Below, in pieces: positions 1-6,963 of a stretch of 49,464 nucleotides of DNA. The DNA comes from Nocardia seriolae NBRC 15557 (GTDB taxonomy: Bacteria; Actinomycetota; Actinomycetes; Mycobacteriales; Mycobacteriaceae): contig NZ_BJWY01000043.1 in assembly GCF_007990715.1 (NCBI RefSeq), positions 1 to 49,464 on the forward strand. Direction: 5' to 3'. How positions within the stretch are numbered: position 1 is the first letter of the stretch; every line of letters begins with the position of its first letter. The notes under the pieces are model-generated. The model had not been told where the DNA came from and did not search any database. It saw only the letters and a list, made by a program, of their open reading frames with translations. Both the position numbers and the translations under genes were made by a program.

Positions 1-13
1 TGGGAGTATTTCG

Positions 14-361
14 ATGATCAGCACCGCCTGGGCGACCCTCAATCTCACCCTCGCATTCGTACTGGAACTCGTCGCCGTTGGCGCGCTGGCCTATTGGGGT
101 GTGCGTACCGGACGCGGGCGCATGGCGAAGGTTCTGCTCGGGGTCGGCATGGCGGTCGCCGCCATGGTGCTCTGGGGTCTGTTCGCCGCGCCGCAGGCGA
201 GTTTCTCCATCCCCGTGGCTGCGGTGGGCACGAAGATCCTGGTGTTCGGTGGTGCCTCCGCCGGGCTGTGGCAGCTGGGCCATCGCACGGCCGCCATCGG
301 GTTCCCGCTCCTGGTGGTCGCGAATCTGGCCGTGATCCACCTCGGGCACCTGTCGATGTGA
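14..361 (+). CDS. YrdB/DUF2568-family membrane protein
   Basis: A 115-residue integral membrane protein. Four hydrophobic stretches are visible at about residues 8-29, 38-58, 66-86 and 93-112, joined by short basic or polar loops such as RTGRGR and GHRT. Length and pattern match the YrdB (DUF2568) family, whose function is unknown. GGGAG at 2-6 lies 7 nt before the ATG, so this start is well supported. The gene stands alone: the next gene begins about 270 nt later with its own leader. No enzymatic or transport motif is visible, and the family call rests on overall pattern rather than a catalytic signature. Confidence 0.7.
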   Translation: MISTAWATLNLTLAFVLELVAVGALAYWGVRTGRGRMAKVLLGVGMAVAAMVLWGLFAAPQASFSIPVAAVGTKILVFGGASAGLWQLGHRTAAIGFPLLVVANLAVIHLGHLSM

Positions 362-422
362 TCGCCTGAGTCGCGCGGAAATTCACGCGACAGCGCGGAC
401 GTTGAACTGTTAGTTTCGCACG

Positions 423-441
423 GCGGGACGGGAGGTCCCGC
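423..441 (+). promoter_or_regulatory. Hairpin in the leader of the EF-G-like gene
   Basis: GCGGGAC (423-429) and GTCCCGC (435-441) form a perfect 7-bp stem around the 5-nt loop GGGAG. It lies 30 nt before an ATG at 471 that has its own Shine-Dalgarno and opens a 55-codon in-frame extension of the EF-G-like gene. There is no T-tract, so a leader or regulatory structure is more likely than a terminator. Confidence 0.35.
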
Positions 442-635
442 TGATTCTCGGAAGCAGGAAGGGGCCGGTCATGCGCGATTGCCGCACCACCGTCGTGGCC
501 CGTCCGCGCTTCGAGGTGATCCTGGTGTCCACGCCGGCTCGGTGCCGGCTGCGCGGCCGGTACTGCGTACCCCCCGACGCTCCTGGGCGTCCCGGGGAAT
601 CGCGCTGTTCTGTCCAAGATCAGCACGAAGGACGT

Positions 636-2657
636 ATGACCGTGCGTACCAATGTTTCCCGACAAGATCTGGCTGTCGTTCGCAACCTCGGAATTCTCGC
701 GCATGTGGATGCCGGGAAGACCACGGTGACCGAGCGCATGCTGTTCCTCACCGGTATCACCCACAAGCGCGGCGAGGTGCACGACGGCACCACCGTCACC
801 GATTTCGATCCGCAGGAACGGGATCGGGGCATCACCATTTTCGCGGCGGCGGTGAGCTGCCGCTGGGCCGGGCACCGGCTGACCGTCATCGATACCCCCG
901 GGCACGTCGACTTCTCCGACGAGGTCGAGCGTTCCCTGCGCGTATTGGACGGTGCCGTAGCGGTTTTCGACGCCGTCGCCGGTGTCGAGCCGCAGAGCGA
1001 ATCCGTGTGGCGGCGGGCCGACCGTTACGGCGTGCCGCGTATCGCGTTCGTCAACAAGATGGACCGTGCCGGGGCCGACCTGACGGCCGCCGTCGCCTCG
1101 ATTCGTGTACGGCTGCATCCGGTTCCGCTGCCGGTGTACTCCGGTGAGACGTTCGCCGGTGTGGTCGACCTGGTCCGCCTGCGCGCCCTGCACTGGGACG
1201 GCGGCCTGGTCGAGGGCGCGGTGCCCGAGCATCTCGCCGCGGAGGTGACGCGGGCGCGGCGCGAGCTGGAAGAAGCGGTGGCGGAACGGAATTCGGCGGC
1301 GCTCGAAGAGTTCGTCGAAGCCTCCGGACTGTCCGACGACACCCTGGCCGCCGCACTGCGGGAGCTGACTCTCGCCGGTGAGGTGGTGCCGGTGCTGTGC
1401 GGCGCGGCCTACCGCGACATCGGCATCGAGCCGCTGCTCGACGCCGTGGTCGCTTACCTGCCGTCGCCGTTGGACCGGCCGCCGGTGGGTGCGCAGGACG
1501 GGTGCCGCGCCGCGGATCCGGCGGAACCGCTTGCGGCACTGGCGTTCAAGGTGCACGCCACGCCGACCGGACGGCTCACCTTCGTGCGCGTCTACGCGGG
1601 CGTCCTGGCCAATGGCGACACCGTGCTCGACGCGGGCGGCGGCCGTCGCGAGCGGGTGGCGCGCATCCTGCGGGTGCAGGCGGATCGGCACGAGGAGGTG
1701 GCGGCCGCGGTGGCGGGCGATATCGTGGCGCTGGTCGGGCCCAAGGCGGTCCGGGTCGGCGCGACGCTGTGCGCGCCGGACGCCCCGGTCCAGCTGGAGC
1801 CCCCGGCCCCGACCGAGCCGGTGGTCTCGGTGGCGGTCGAGGCGCGATCCAGCGCGGAGACCGAGAAGCTGGCCGTGGCCCTGGCCCGGCTGGCCGACGA
1901 GGACCCGTCGCTGTCGGTGCGGACCGATCCGGAGACCGGGCAGACGCTGCTGGCCGGTCTGGGCGAGCTGCATCTGGAGGTCGTGGTGGAGAAGCTGCGC
2001 CGCGACCGCGGGCTGAGCGTGACGGTCGGCAAGCCGCAGGTGGCGTATCGCGAGACCGTGGTGCGCGGCGTGCGGGGCCTGGTCTATCGGCACGTCAAGC
2101 AGGACGGCGGGGCCGGGCAGTGGGCGCACATCGTGCTCGATGTGCAACCGGTGAACGAATCCGATACTGGGGCAACCGGTTTCGAGTTCGAGTCCACGGT
2201 GGTCGGCGGCCGGGTGCCCGCGGAGTTCGTGCGCGCGGTGGAAGCGGGCTGCCGGGATGCCCTGGCCGAGGGCCCGCTGGCGGGCCATCCGGTGACCGGC
2301 GTGCGGGTCACGCTCACCGATGGTGCGACGCATTCGAAGGATTCGTCGGACCTGGCCTTCCGCACCGCGGGACGGCTCGGAATGCGGGATGCGTTGCGGG
2401 CCAGTGCCATGGCGATCCTGGAACCGCTGGTCGAGCTGACGGTCACGGTCCCGGAGGACCATGTCGGCGCGGTGCTCGGTGATCTCGCCGCCCGGCGCGG
2501 CCGGGTCACGGGTTCGCTGACCCGTACCGGAACCGTGGTCCTGACCGCCACGGTCCCGCTGGCCGAATTGTTCGGCTACGCAACCCGTTTGCGCAGCCGA
2601 ACCCAGGGCCGGGGCACGTTCACCACGCGCCCGCTCGGCTACGCGCCCGCCCCGTAG
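636..2657 (+). CDS. Elongation factor G paralogue (translational GTPase)
   Basis: A 673-residue cytoplasmic GTPase of the EF-G/TetM superfamily, predicted to act on the ribosome. All G motifs are present: AHVDAGKTT (residues 22-30), RGIT, DTPGH (from 86) and NKMD (140-143). Domains II-V follow and end in the EF-G-like GYATRLRSRTQGRGTF. The text around GEVHDGTTVTDF and VEPQSESVWRRAD is much closer to EF-G than to TetM. There is no rpsL, rpsG or tuf nearby, so this is not the housekeeping str-operon copy. It could help translation under stress or give ribosome protection, but that is inference. The start is set by homology. An in-frame ATG at 471 with a better Shine-Dalgarno would add 55 residues unlike any EF-G. 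Confidence 0.88.
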   Translation: MTVRTNVSRQDLAVVRNLGILAHVDAGKTTVTERMLFLTGITHKRGEVHDGTTVTDFDPQERDRGITIFAAAVSCRWAGHRLTVIDTPGHVDFSDEVERSLRVLDGAVAVFDAVAGVEPQSESVWRRADRYGVPRIAFVNKMDRAGADLTAAVASIRVRLHPVPLPVYSGETFAGVVDLVRLRALHWDGGLVEGAVPEHLAAEVTRARRELEEAVAERNSAALEEFVEASGLSDDTLAAALRELTLAGEVVPVLCGAAYRDIGIEPLLDAVVAYLPSPLDRPPVGAQDGCRAADPAEPLAALAFKVHATPTGRLTFVRVYAGVLANGDTVLDAGGGRRERVARILRVQADRHEEVAAAVAGDIVALVGPKAVRVGATLCAPDAPVQLEPPAPTEPVVSVAVEARSSAETEKLAVALARLADEDPSLSVRTDPETGQTLLAGLGELHLEVVVEKLRRDRGLSVTVGKPQVAYRETVVRGVRGLVYRHVKQDGGAGQWAHIVLDVQPVNESDTGATGFEFESTVVGGRVPAEFVRAVEAGCRDALAEGPLAGHPVTGVRVTLTDGATHSKDSSDLAFRTAGRLGMRDALRASAMAILEPLVELTVTVPEDHVGAVLGDLAARRGRVTGSLTRTGTVVLTATVPLAELFGYATRLRSRTQGRGTFTTRPLGYAPAP

Positions 2658-2743
2658 TACTCGGTGATCGGGGTCCGGTGGCGGCGACGCCATGCTGTCG
2701 TCCGCCGCCGGATCCCGGTGCGGTTTCGCGTTCGCGGTTGATT

Positions 2744-2779
2744 GTTGTCGCGACTATAGTTACTGTTGTCGCAACAACA
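2744..2779 (+). promoter_or_regulatory. Probable MarR operator and promoter of the SRPBCC-MarR operon
   Basis: Two near-identical 11-mers, GTTGTCGCGAC (2744-2754) and GTTGTCGCAAC (2765-2775), start exactly 21 bp apart, two helical turns. The second sits in a perfect inverted repeat, TGTTGT-CGCA-ACAACA (2764-2779); the first contains the palindrome GTCGCGAC. Between them TATAGT (2755-2760) makes a good -10 box. A repressor bound here would cover the promoter, and the MarR protein of the same operon is the natural candidate. Confidence 0.6.
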
Positions 2780-2805
2780 GATTTACCCGATGGGAGATGA
2801 CCCCG

Positions 2806-3231
2806 ATGATGTACTCGTTCACCGAAGAGGCTGTGATCAAGGGCGATATCGACAAGATCTGGGCGGTCGCCACCGACGTCGCACGCTGGTCCGAATGGGA
2901 CCCGCACGAGGAGAAGTCCCGCATCGACGGCGAATTCGCGGCCGGGACCAAGGTCTGGGTCAAGCCGAAGGGCGCGCCGGCCGGGCCTTTCACCATCGTG
3001 GCCGTGGAGCCCGGGAAATCGTGGACCAGTGAGGCGGGCATTCCGTTCGGGAAACTGCGCGGCCACCGCACCTACGAGGCGCTCGGCGACGGCACCGTGC
3101 GGGTGGCGGAGAATGTGGAGATCCACGGGGTTTTCGGGCCCCTGTTCAAGCTCGTCTGGGAGAAGGCCATGCGCGCGGACATGCCGCTGACCTTCGCGGC
3201 ATTGGAAGAGGAGGCGCTACGGCGTGGCTGA
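2806..3231 (+). CDS. SRPBCC-family protein (polyketide cyclase/START-like fold)
   Basis: A 141-residue soluble protein of the SRPBCC fold, which builds a deep hydrophobic ligand pocket. Visible hallmarks are the N-terminal strand and helix (FTEEAVIKGDIDKIWAVATD), the W-x-EWDPH segment, the mid strands (GTKVWVKPKG) and the long C-terminal helix ending LTFAALEEEALRR. No catalytic residue can be named, so the ligand is unknown. GGGAG at 2792-2796 lies 9 nt before the ATG at 2806; ATG 2797 would sit directly on the Shine-Dalgarno. The stop overlaps the following marR gene by 8 nt, so the two are translationally coupled. SRPBCC-MarR pairs are often detoxification or sensing modules. Confidence 0.78.
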   Translation: MMYSFTEEAVIKGDIDKIWAVATDVARWSEWDPHEEKSRIDGEFAAGTKVWVKPKGAPAGPFTIVAVEPGKSWTSEAGIPFGKLRGHRTYEALGDGTVRVAENVEIHGVFGPLFKLVWEKAMRADMPLTFAALEEEALRRG

Positions 3232-3664
3232 AAAACCACGGGGACCGCTCATGAGTCCAGGGTTCTGGTTGCACAATGCCGCCCTGGAGTGGCGGGCGAC
3301 GCTGGAACGCAACCTGCGTCCGCTCGGGCTCACCCCGACCCAGTTCAACCTGCTGGCCTCGGCCGGGTGGCTGGGCCGGGCGGGGGAACTGCCCACTCAG
3401 CAGCAGGTGGCGGACATGTCCGGTTCGGATCGCATGATGGCCTCCAAGGTGATTCGCGGACTGGAGGAGCGCGGCTTGCTCATCCGCCGTCCCGATCCCG
3501 CCGACGCCCGCGTCTTGCGCGTCGAACTGACGGCCGCCGGAAGGGAATTGGCGAGCAAGGGCGTGCGGACCGCGGTCGACACCGACGCCCAGCTCTTCGG
3601 CGCGGACGGCGATCTGCTGCGCGAACATCTGAAACCGATTGCCGCACACCGGCTGCCGGGTTGA
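3224..3664 (+). CDS. MarR-family transcriptional regulator
   Basis: A 146-residue MarR-type winged-helix regulator. The DNA-binding core is visible: LTPTQFNLLASAGWL, the recognition helix region TQQQVADMSGSDRMMASKVIRGLEERGLL, and the wing RRPDPADARVLRVELTAAGREL. A short N-terminal and a helical C-terminal part would form the dimer interface. The GTG start at 3224 lies inside the SRPBCC gene, and GAGGAGG at 3208-3214 is 9 nt upstream. The protein probably represses its own operon through the paired repeats at 2744-2779. The inducing ligand is unknown and may be the molecule bound by the SRPBCC partner. Confidence 0.85.
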   Translation: MAEKPRGPLMSPGFWLHNAALEWRATLERNLRPLGLTPTQFNLLASAGWLGRAGELPTQQQVADMSGSDRMMASKVIRGLEERGLLIRRPDPADARVLRVELTAAGRELASKGVRTAVDTDAQLFGADGDLLREHLKPIAAHRLPG

Positions 3665-3689
3665 TCGGTTCGGATCGGAACGCCGCTGA

Positions 3690-4538
3690 TCAGCCTTTGA
3701 TCAGAATCGCGCGGGTGTAGAGCAGCGAAAATCCCCGGCGCTGCACGTTCTGCTGGGACTTGGAGCCGGGCTGGGTGGTGACCACCGCGATATCGCAGCC
3801 CGCCTCGGTCGCCTCGGCGAGCCGCACCGACAGCAGCGAGGACTGCACGCCGTGCCGCCGGTGCGCGGGATGGGTTGCCGCGCCGGTCAATTGGGCGATC
3901 CCCTGCGACATACGCATGCTCGCCCCGCCCGCGACCGTGTCCCCGCGCCGGGCGATATAGCGGCGCACGCCCGCCGCGACCGCCATATCGCGCACGGCCG
4001 CGGCGATGACGTCGGCCGGGAATTCCTCGTGCGACGCGACGCCCTGAGCGTCGGGATGCGCGAAGCCCTCGGCGACCACGTCGAGCCAGGGGGCGAATTC
4101 GTCGTCGGTGCTGTGCCCTACGTCCACGCCGTCGGCGACGACCGCGGGCCGTTCGTCATCCAGTTCCAGGCCGAGGACGTTTTCGAAAGACACCAGCCGG
4201 TATCCGCGCGCGGTGAGCAGTTCCCCGATGCCGGGGTCGCCGAGCTGGGAGACCTCGGCCTGCACCGGCGTCTTCCGTTCCGTGAACAACCGCTCGATCT
4301 CATCGAGTTCCGCGATGTCGGGGATGCCCGCGAACCCGAGCCCGGCCACCTTGTTCAGCGGCGATCCGACCTCCGCGAACGAGGCCACCCCGCCCGCGAT
4401 CGGGATCACGAATCCGGCCCCGGCCCCGAGCCGCGCCGCGGCGGCCCCACTGCTCCTGGTGATCAGCTCGGCCTCGACCCGCTCGAGTCGCGCGGCCAGT
4501 TCCGTCCCGCAGAAAAACGTTTCCTGTTCGCTCCGCAT
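3690..4538 (-). CDS. GNAT-family N-acetyltransferase
   Basis: A 282-residue acyl-CoA-dependent N-acetyltransferase. The catalytic GNAT domain is C-terminal (about residues 140-282). Its acetyl-CoA-binding motif A is LTGAATHPAHRRHGVQSSLL, with the pyrophosphate loop RRHGVQ, followed by the motif B strand CDIAVVTTQPGS and the helix SQQNVQRRGF. The N-terminal 130 residues are GNAT-like in composition but lack a clear second CoA loop, so this may be a degenerate double-GNAT protein. It converges with marR and diverges from the HAD gene. The substrate cannot be inferred from context. Confidence 0.75.
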   Translation of the reverse strand: MRSEQETFFCGTELAARLERVEAELITRSSGAAAARLGAGAGFVIPIAGGVASFAEVGSPLNKVAGLGFAGIPDIAELDEIERLFTERKTPVQAEVSQLGDPGIGELLTARGYRLVSFENVLGLELDDERPAVVADGVDVGHSTDDEFAPWLDVVAEGFAHPDAQGVASHEEFPADVIAAAVRDMAVAAGVRRYIARRGDTVAGGASMRMSQGIAQLTGAATHPAHRRHGVQSSLLSVRLAEATEAGCDIAVVTTQPGSKSQQNVQRRGFSLLYTRAILIKG

Positions 4539-4593
4539 ATGGCCGAGCCCAATTCGGCGACCGGCGGCGCCGCCCCCGGTTTTCGGTGGGACG

Positions 4594-4599
4594 TAGGGT
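4594..4599 (+). promoter_or_regulatory. -10 box, probable leaderless start of the HAD gene
   Basis: TAGGGT ends 6 nt before the GTG at 4606 and no Shine-Dalgarno precedes that GTG. This fits an actinobacterial leaderless transcript that begins at or next to the start codon. Confidence 0.45.
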
Positions 4600-4605
4600 C
4601 TGGGT

Positions 4606-5244
4606 GTGGCTTTTGATCATGCGACCGGACCGGACGGCGGGCTCGTGGTCGGGTTCGACCTGGATATGACCTTGATCGACTCGCGGCCGGGGATCGCCGC
4701 GGTGTGGGATGCGGTCGCCGCGCGGACCGGGGTGGCGATCGATTCCGAGTTGGTGGTGTCGCGGCTCGGGCCGCCGCTGGCGCACGAGGCGGCCCAATGG
4801 TTCCCGGAGCACGAGGTGCCGAGGATCGTCGATCTGTATCGGGAGCTGTATCCGGATCTGGCCGTGCATCCTTCGGAACATCTGCCCGGCGTGATCGATG
4901 CGCTGGCGGCGGTGCACCGGGCGGGCGGCCGGGTGCTGGTGATCACCGCCAAGAACGGTCCGCACGCCCGGTTGCATCTCGACCATCTCGGACTCGAGGT
5001 CGACGAGCTGGTCGGCGGGGCCTGGGCGGAGGAGAAGGGCGAGGTGCTGCGCGAGCGCGGGGCCGCGATCTATGTCGGCGATCATCTGGGCGATGTGCGC
5101 GCGGCGCGGGTGGCCGCGGCGGTGTCGGTTGCGGTGACCACCGGACCCTATGCGGCCGAGGAACTCTCGGCCGCGGGCGCGGACGTGGTGCTGCGCGATC
5201 TGACCGAGTTTCCGGACTGGCTGGCCGCGCACATCGCCGGATAG
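4606..5244 (+). CDS. HAD-superfamily phosphatase
   Basis: A 212-residue haloacid-dehalogenase-fold hydrolase that probably dephosphorylates a small phosphoester. Motif I is DLDMTLIDS, with the nucleophilic first Asp and the general acid/base Asp two residues later. A small helical cap follows (REL/YPDLAVHPSEHLPGV). Motif II is VLVITAK, motif III lies near the Lys of WAEEKGEVL, and motif IV is VGDHLGDV. The layout resembles phosphoglycolate phosphatase and PPase-like HADs. The GTG start is supported by a TAGGGT box 6 nt upstream instead of an RBS. It is not in an obvious operon. Confidence 0.8.
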   Translation: MAFDHATGPDGGLVVGFDLDMTLIDSRPGIAAVWDAVAARTGVAIDSELVVSRLGPPLAHEAAQWFPEHEVPRIVDLYRELYPDLAVHPSEHLPGVIDALAAVHRAGGRVLVITAKNGPHARLHLDHLGLEVDELVGGAWAEEKGEVLRERGAAIYVGDHLGDVRAARVAAAVSVAVTTGPYAAEELSAAGADVVLRDLTEFPDWLAAHIAG

Positions 5245-5592
5245 TTCGGCGAATTACCTTCGGCGGCAGGGTGGTTGGGCGATCGGACCCGATTTCCGCT
5301 ATTCGCGCGCAACGCGGCGGTGCCGGCGCGCCGTGGCGTCGATGACAAAGCGATCTCCGACGGCCGCGCGGGTCCGGCCCGGGCCGGGCGCGAACTCACG
5401 GCGACCGTTACCTCCCGGCGCAACGGCCGTGAATACCGCGCCCCCGTCCATTCTCGTTTCACATCGGCGTCGTCCGGGCGCGGCCGGGATGTTCGGCGGT
5501 TGCTGGGCGAAGGCAATTGCGGTGCGGATCGACGCGCGGTCACCCCGGGTGAGCCCGACGTTCCGGCGGTGGCCGGTGAAGTCTAGGGGGCT
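5245..5592. other. No convincing gene
   Basis: Open frames cross this stretch on both strands, for example 5275-5586 forward. Their products are low-complexity Arg/Ala/Gly/Pro-rich, match no family and lack a Shine-Dalgarno, so I treat it as intergenic. It leads into the first of the two duplicated cassettes. Confidence 0.5.
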
Positions 5593-5649
5593 CTCGAAAA
5601 AGTTCTAGAAAGTTCATCCGAAATCTTCCCCGGGTGAGTACCGGCTGGG

Positions 5650-5655
5650 TATCGT
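5650..5655 (+). promoter_or_regulatory. Candidate -10 box of cassette 1
   Basis: TATCGT is kept at the equivalent place in copy 2 (6008-6013). In both copies it is followed after 6-7 nt by GGCAAAC and then CAGTGA. Conservation between otherwise diverged copies argues that it matters. No clear -35 hexamer could be fixed. Confidence 0.4.
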
Positions 5656-5711
5656 CCCGATGGCAAACAGCCAGTGAAGGTACTGGCAATCTGTCGGATC
5701 GGAGCACCACT

Positions 5712-5795
5712 ATGGCGAACTTCCTTTCGGATGTTCTCGTTCAGACCATCATCAAGCTGCTGCAGACCGGCTCATCCAGTCTTTCCGCCAAGTAG
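5712..5795 (+). CDS. 27-residue amphipathic small protein
   Basis: A small gene with an unusually good start: GGAG at 5701-5704 lies 7 nt before the ATG. The product begins MANFLSDVLVQTIIKLLQ and ends TGSSSLSAK. Residues 3-18 would form an amphipathic helix, with F4, L5, V8, L9, I13, L16 and L17 on one face and S6, D7, Q11, K15 and Q18 on the other, followed by a Ser-rich tail. No family is recognised. Its size and helix pattern recall membrane-active peptides, small porin-type peptides and type I toxins, but none of these is shown. The gene sits between a putative promoter and a strong hairpin, so it is probably a single-gene transcript. Confidence 0.6.
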   Translation: MANFLSDVLVQTIIKLLQTGSSSLSAK

Positions 5796-5845
5796 CCGAG
5801 CGAGCGCCATCTTTCGGCTACTGCGCGGAAGCCGATTCGATGACG

Positions 5846-5880
5846 AAGGGCCCGATCTTTGACGAGGGGATCGGGCCCTT
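5846..5880 (+). terminator. Hairpin terminator of cassette 1
   Basis: AAGGGCCCGATC (5846-5857) pairs perfectly with GATCGGGCCCTT (5869-5880): a 12-bp stem with an 11-nt loop, followed by a short T/C stretch. An almost identical hairpin ends cassette 2. Confidence 0.7.
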
Positions 5881-6047
5881 TCTCGTACCCGCTGCAGGCG
5901 GGTGGTCGGAAGGGTCTCGCGTCCGGGTGCGCGGCGCGCCGCGACGGCCCGCGAAATTAATACTAAAAATCTCCTCGAAAAGTATTCCGTCCAGTTCACC
6001 CGCTCTGTATCGTGTTGAACGGCAAACGATCAGTGACTTTCGGGTCA

Positions 6048-6182
6048 ATGCGACATCGGGCCGCGAGTCTCCCCCCGGACCCGCGTCCCGAACCCGGGAC
6101 GGTTCCCCTGCCTATACCCGCCGTCCCGGGTGCGCCGCATTGCCCGAAGTTGCTGAGCCAACTTTCGGCTATCGCGCGGTAA
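6048..6182 (+). CDS. Possible 44-residue Pro-rich ORF inside cassette 2 (doubtful)
   Basis: An ATG at 6048 opens a 44-codon frame ending TAA at 6182. It occupies roughly the place of the 27-residue gene of copy 1. The product is Pro-rich in its middle (LPPDPRPEPGTVPLPIPAVP) and ends PKLLSQLSAIAR. There is no Shine-Dalgarno and no similarity to the copy 1 peptide. It may be decayed sequence rather than a gene. Confidence 0.2.
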   Translation: MRHRAASLPPDPRPEPGTVPLPIPAVPGAPHCPKLLSQLSAIAR

Positions 6183-6196
6183 GTCGAAGGTACAAA

Positions 6197-6235
6197 CGAA
6201 GGGCCCGATCCATGACGAGGGGATCGGGCCCTTCG
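6197..6235 (+). terminator. Hairpin terminator of cassette 2
   Basis: CGAAGGGCCCGATC (6197-6210) pairs perfectly with GATCGGGCCCTTCG (6222-6235): a 14-bp stem and 11-nt loop, nearly the same as the hairpin 353 bp upstream. It lies 15 nt before the tetR start. Confidence 0.65.
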
Positions 6236-6250
6236 GTATTGTCTGGCGCA

Positions 6251-6883
6251 ATGTCACAGGAAACGAACGCGGGAAGAATGTACGCCGGGCAGCCCGTAGA
6301 AGACCGGCAGCGGCAGCGTCGTGCGCGTTTTCTGGAGTCCGGGCTCACGGTGTTCGCGCGCGACGGCTATGCCAATAGTTCCGTCGGGGCCATCTGCAAG
6401 GACGCCGGTCTCTCCTCGAGGCAGTTCTACGAGGAGTTCACCGGACGCGAATCGCTGCTGCTCGAACTCTACGAGCAGATCGATCGAGAATCCCGGGAAG
6501 CGGTGGCGGCCACCATCGCCGAGCACTCCGACGCCAGCGCCATCGACATCATCGACGCCGCCGTCCGCGCCTAGATCGAGTCCATCGGGCGAGATCCGCG
6601 CAAGGCCAGAGTCGCCCTCGTCGAAGTCGTCGGGGCGGGGCCCAAGGTGGAGAAGTTCCGGCTGGAACTGCGGCGCGCCTGGGGCGCACTGCTGGCCAGC
6701 GCCGCCGAGGACGCCGCCCTGCACGGCGAAATCCCGCCCGGTGACTACGAAATGCGCGTGCTGGCCATTATCGGCGCGGTGAACTACGTGGTCGACGCCT
6801 GGAGCGGTTCGGAACCGCGCCAGCCGCTCGACGACGTCATCCGCGTGCTGCGCCGCGTCATCATGGGTGCCGTCACCGCCTGA
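6251..6883 (+). pseudogene. TetR-family regulator interrupted by an amber codon
   Basis: Read through, this is a 210-residue TetR regulator of normal length. The N-terminal helix-turn-helix is intact (about residues 18-65): RRARFLESGLTVFARDGYANSSVGAICKDAGLSSRQFYEEF. A TAG at 6572-6574 (codon 108) ends the frame after AAVRA. The same frame then continues without another stop through IESIGRDPRKARVALVEVVG to a normal C-terminus ending RRVIMGAVTA. One base change would restore the gene. As it stands only a truncated DNA-binding half could be made, without the full ligand and dimer domain. It is a recent nonsense mutation or a sequencing error. No target gene is evident; the downstream hydrolase is possible. 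Confidence 0.75.
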
Positions 6884-6906
6884 ACCTTCCCCCGTCCGAC
6901 TCGTAT

Positions 6907-6940
6907 TCGCGCCCGTCCGCTGCCTTGCGGACGGGCGCGA
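6907..6940 (+). terminator. Strong GC-rich hairpin after tetR
   Basis: TCGCGCCCGTCCGC (6907-6920) pairs perfectly with GCGGACGGGCGCGA (6927-6940): a 14-bp stem with a 6-nt loop. There is no long T-tract, as is common in actinobacterial terminators. Confidence 0.7.
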
Positions 6941-6950
6941 CGTTTACGGG

Positions 6951-6956
6951 TAGCCT
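6951..6956 (+). promoter_or_regulatory. -10 box, probable leaderless start of the alpha/beta hydrolase
   Basis: TAGCCT ends 7 nt before the ATG at 6964, directly after the tetR terminator, and no Shine-Dalgarno is present. Confidence 0.4.
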
Positions 6957-6963
6957 GCGGCGC

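Larger units (their letters stand above)
5593..5882 (+). repeat. Duplicated cassette, copy 1 (promoter, small ORF, hairpin)
   Basis: The first copy of a module repeated about 355 bp downstream. Shared blocks in order: CTCGAAAAAGT (5593-5603), the -10-like TATCGT (5650-5655), GGCAAAC (5662-5668), CAGTGA (5672-5677), CTTTCGGCTA (5811-5820), GCGCGGAAG, then the terminator hairpin at 5846-5880. The interior encodes a 27-residue peptide. Confidence 0.65.
5974..6235 (+). repeat. Duplicated cassette, copy 2
   Basis: The second, more diverged copy of the module. Blocks in the same order: CTCGAAAAGT (5974-5983), TATCGT (6008-6013), GGCAAAC (6021-6027), CAGTGA (6031-6036), CTTTCGGCTA (6162-6171), GCGCGG, and the hairpin at 6197-6235. 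The interior has nearly the same length as in copy 1 (about 125 against 133 nt), but the amphipathic peptide cannot be recovered. Confidence 0.6.

Noticed and set aside
636..2657. TetM-type tetracycline-resistance protein
   Set aside because: The GTPase domain and C-terminus follow EF-G, not TetM, although a protective role cannot be excluded.
45..2693. An 882-codon minus-strand frame
   Set aside because: Low-complexity antisense of the EF-G-like gene, which has all GTPase motifs on the plus strand.
5275..5586. A 103-codon forward ORF
   Set aside because: No RBS, no family and low-complexity Arg/Ala/Gly-rich product.
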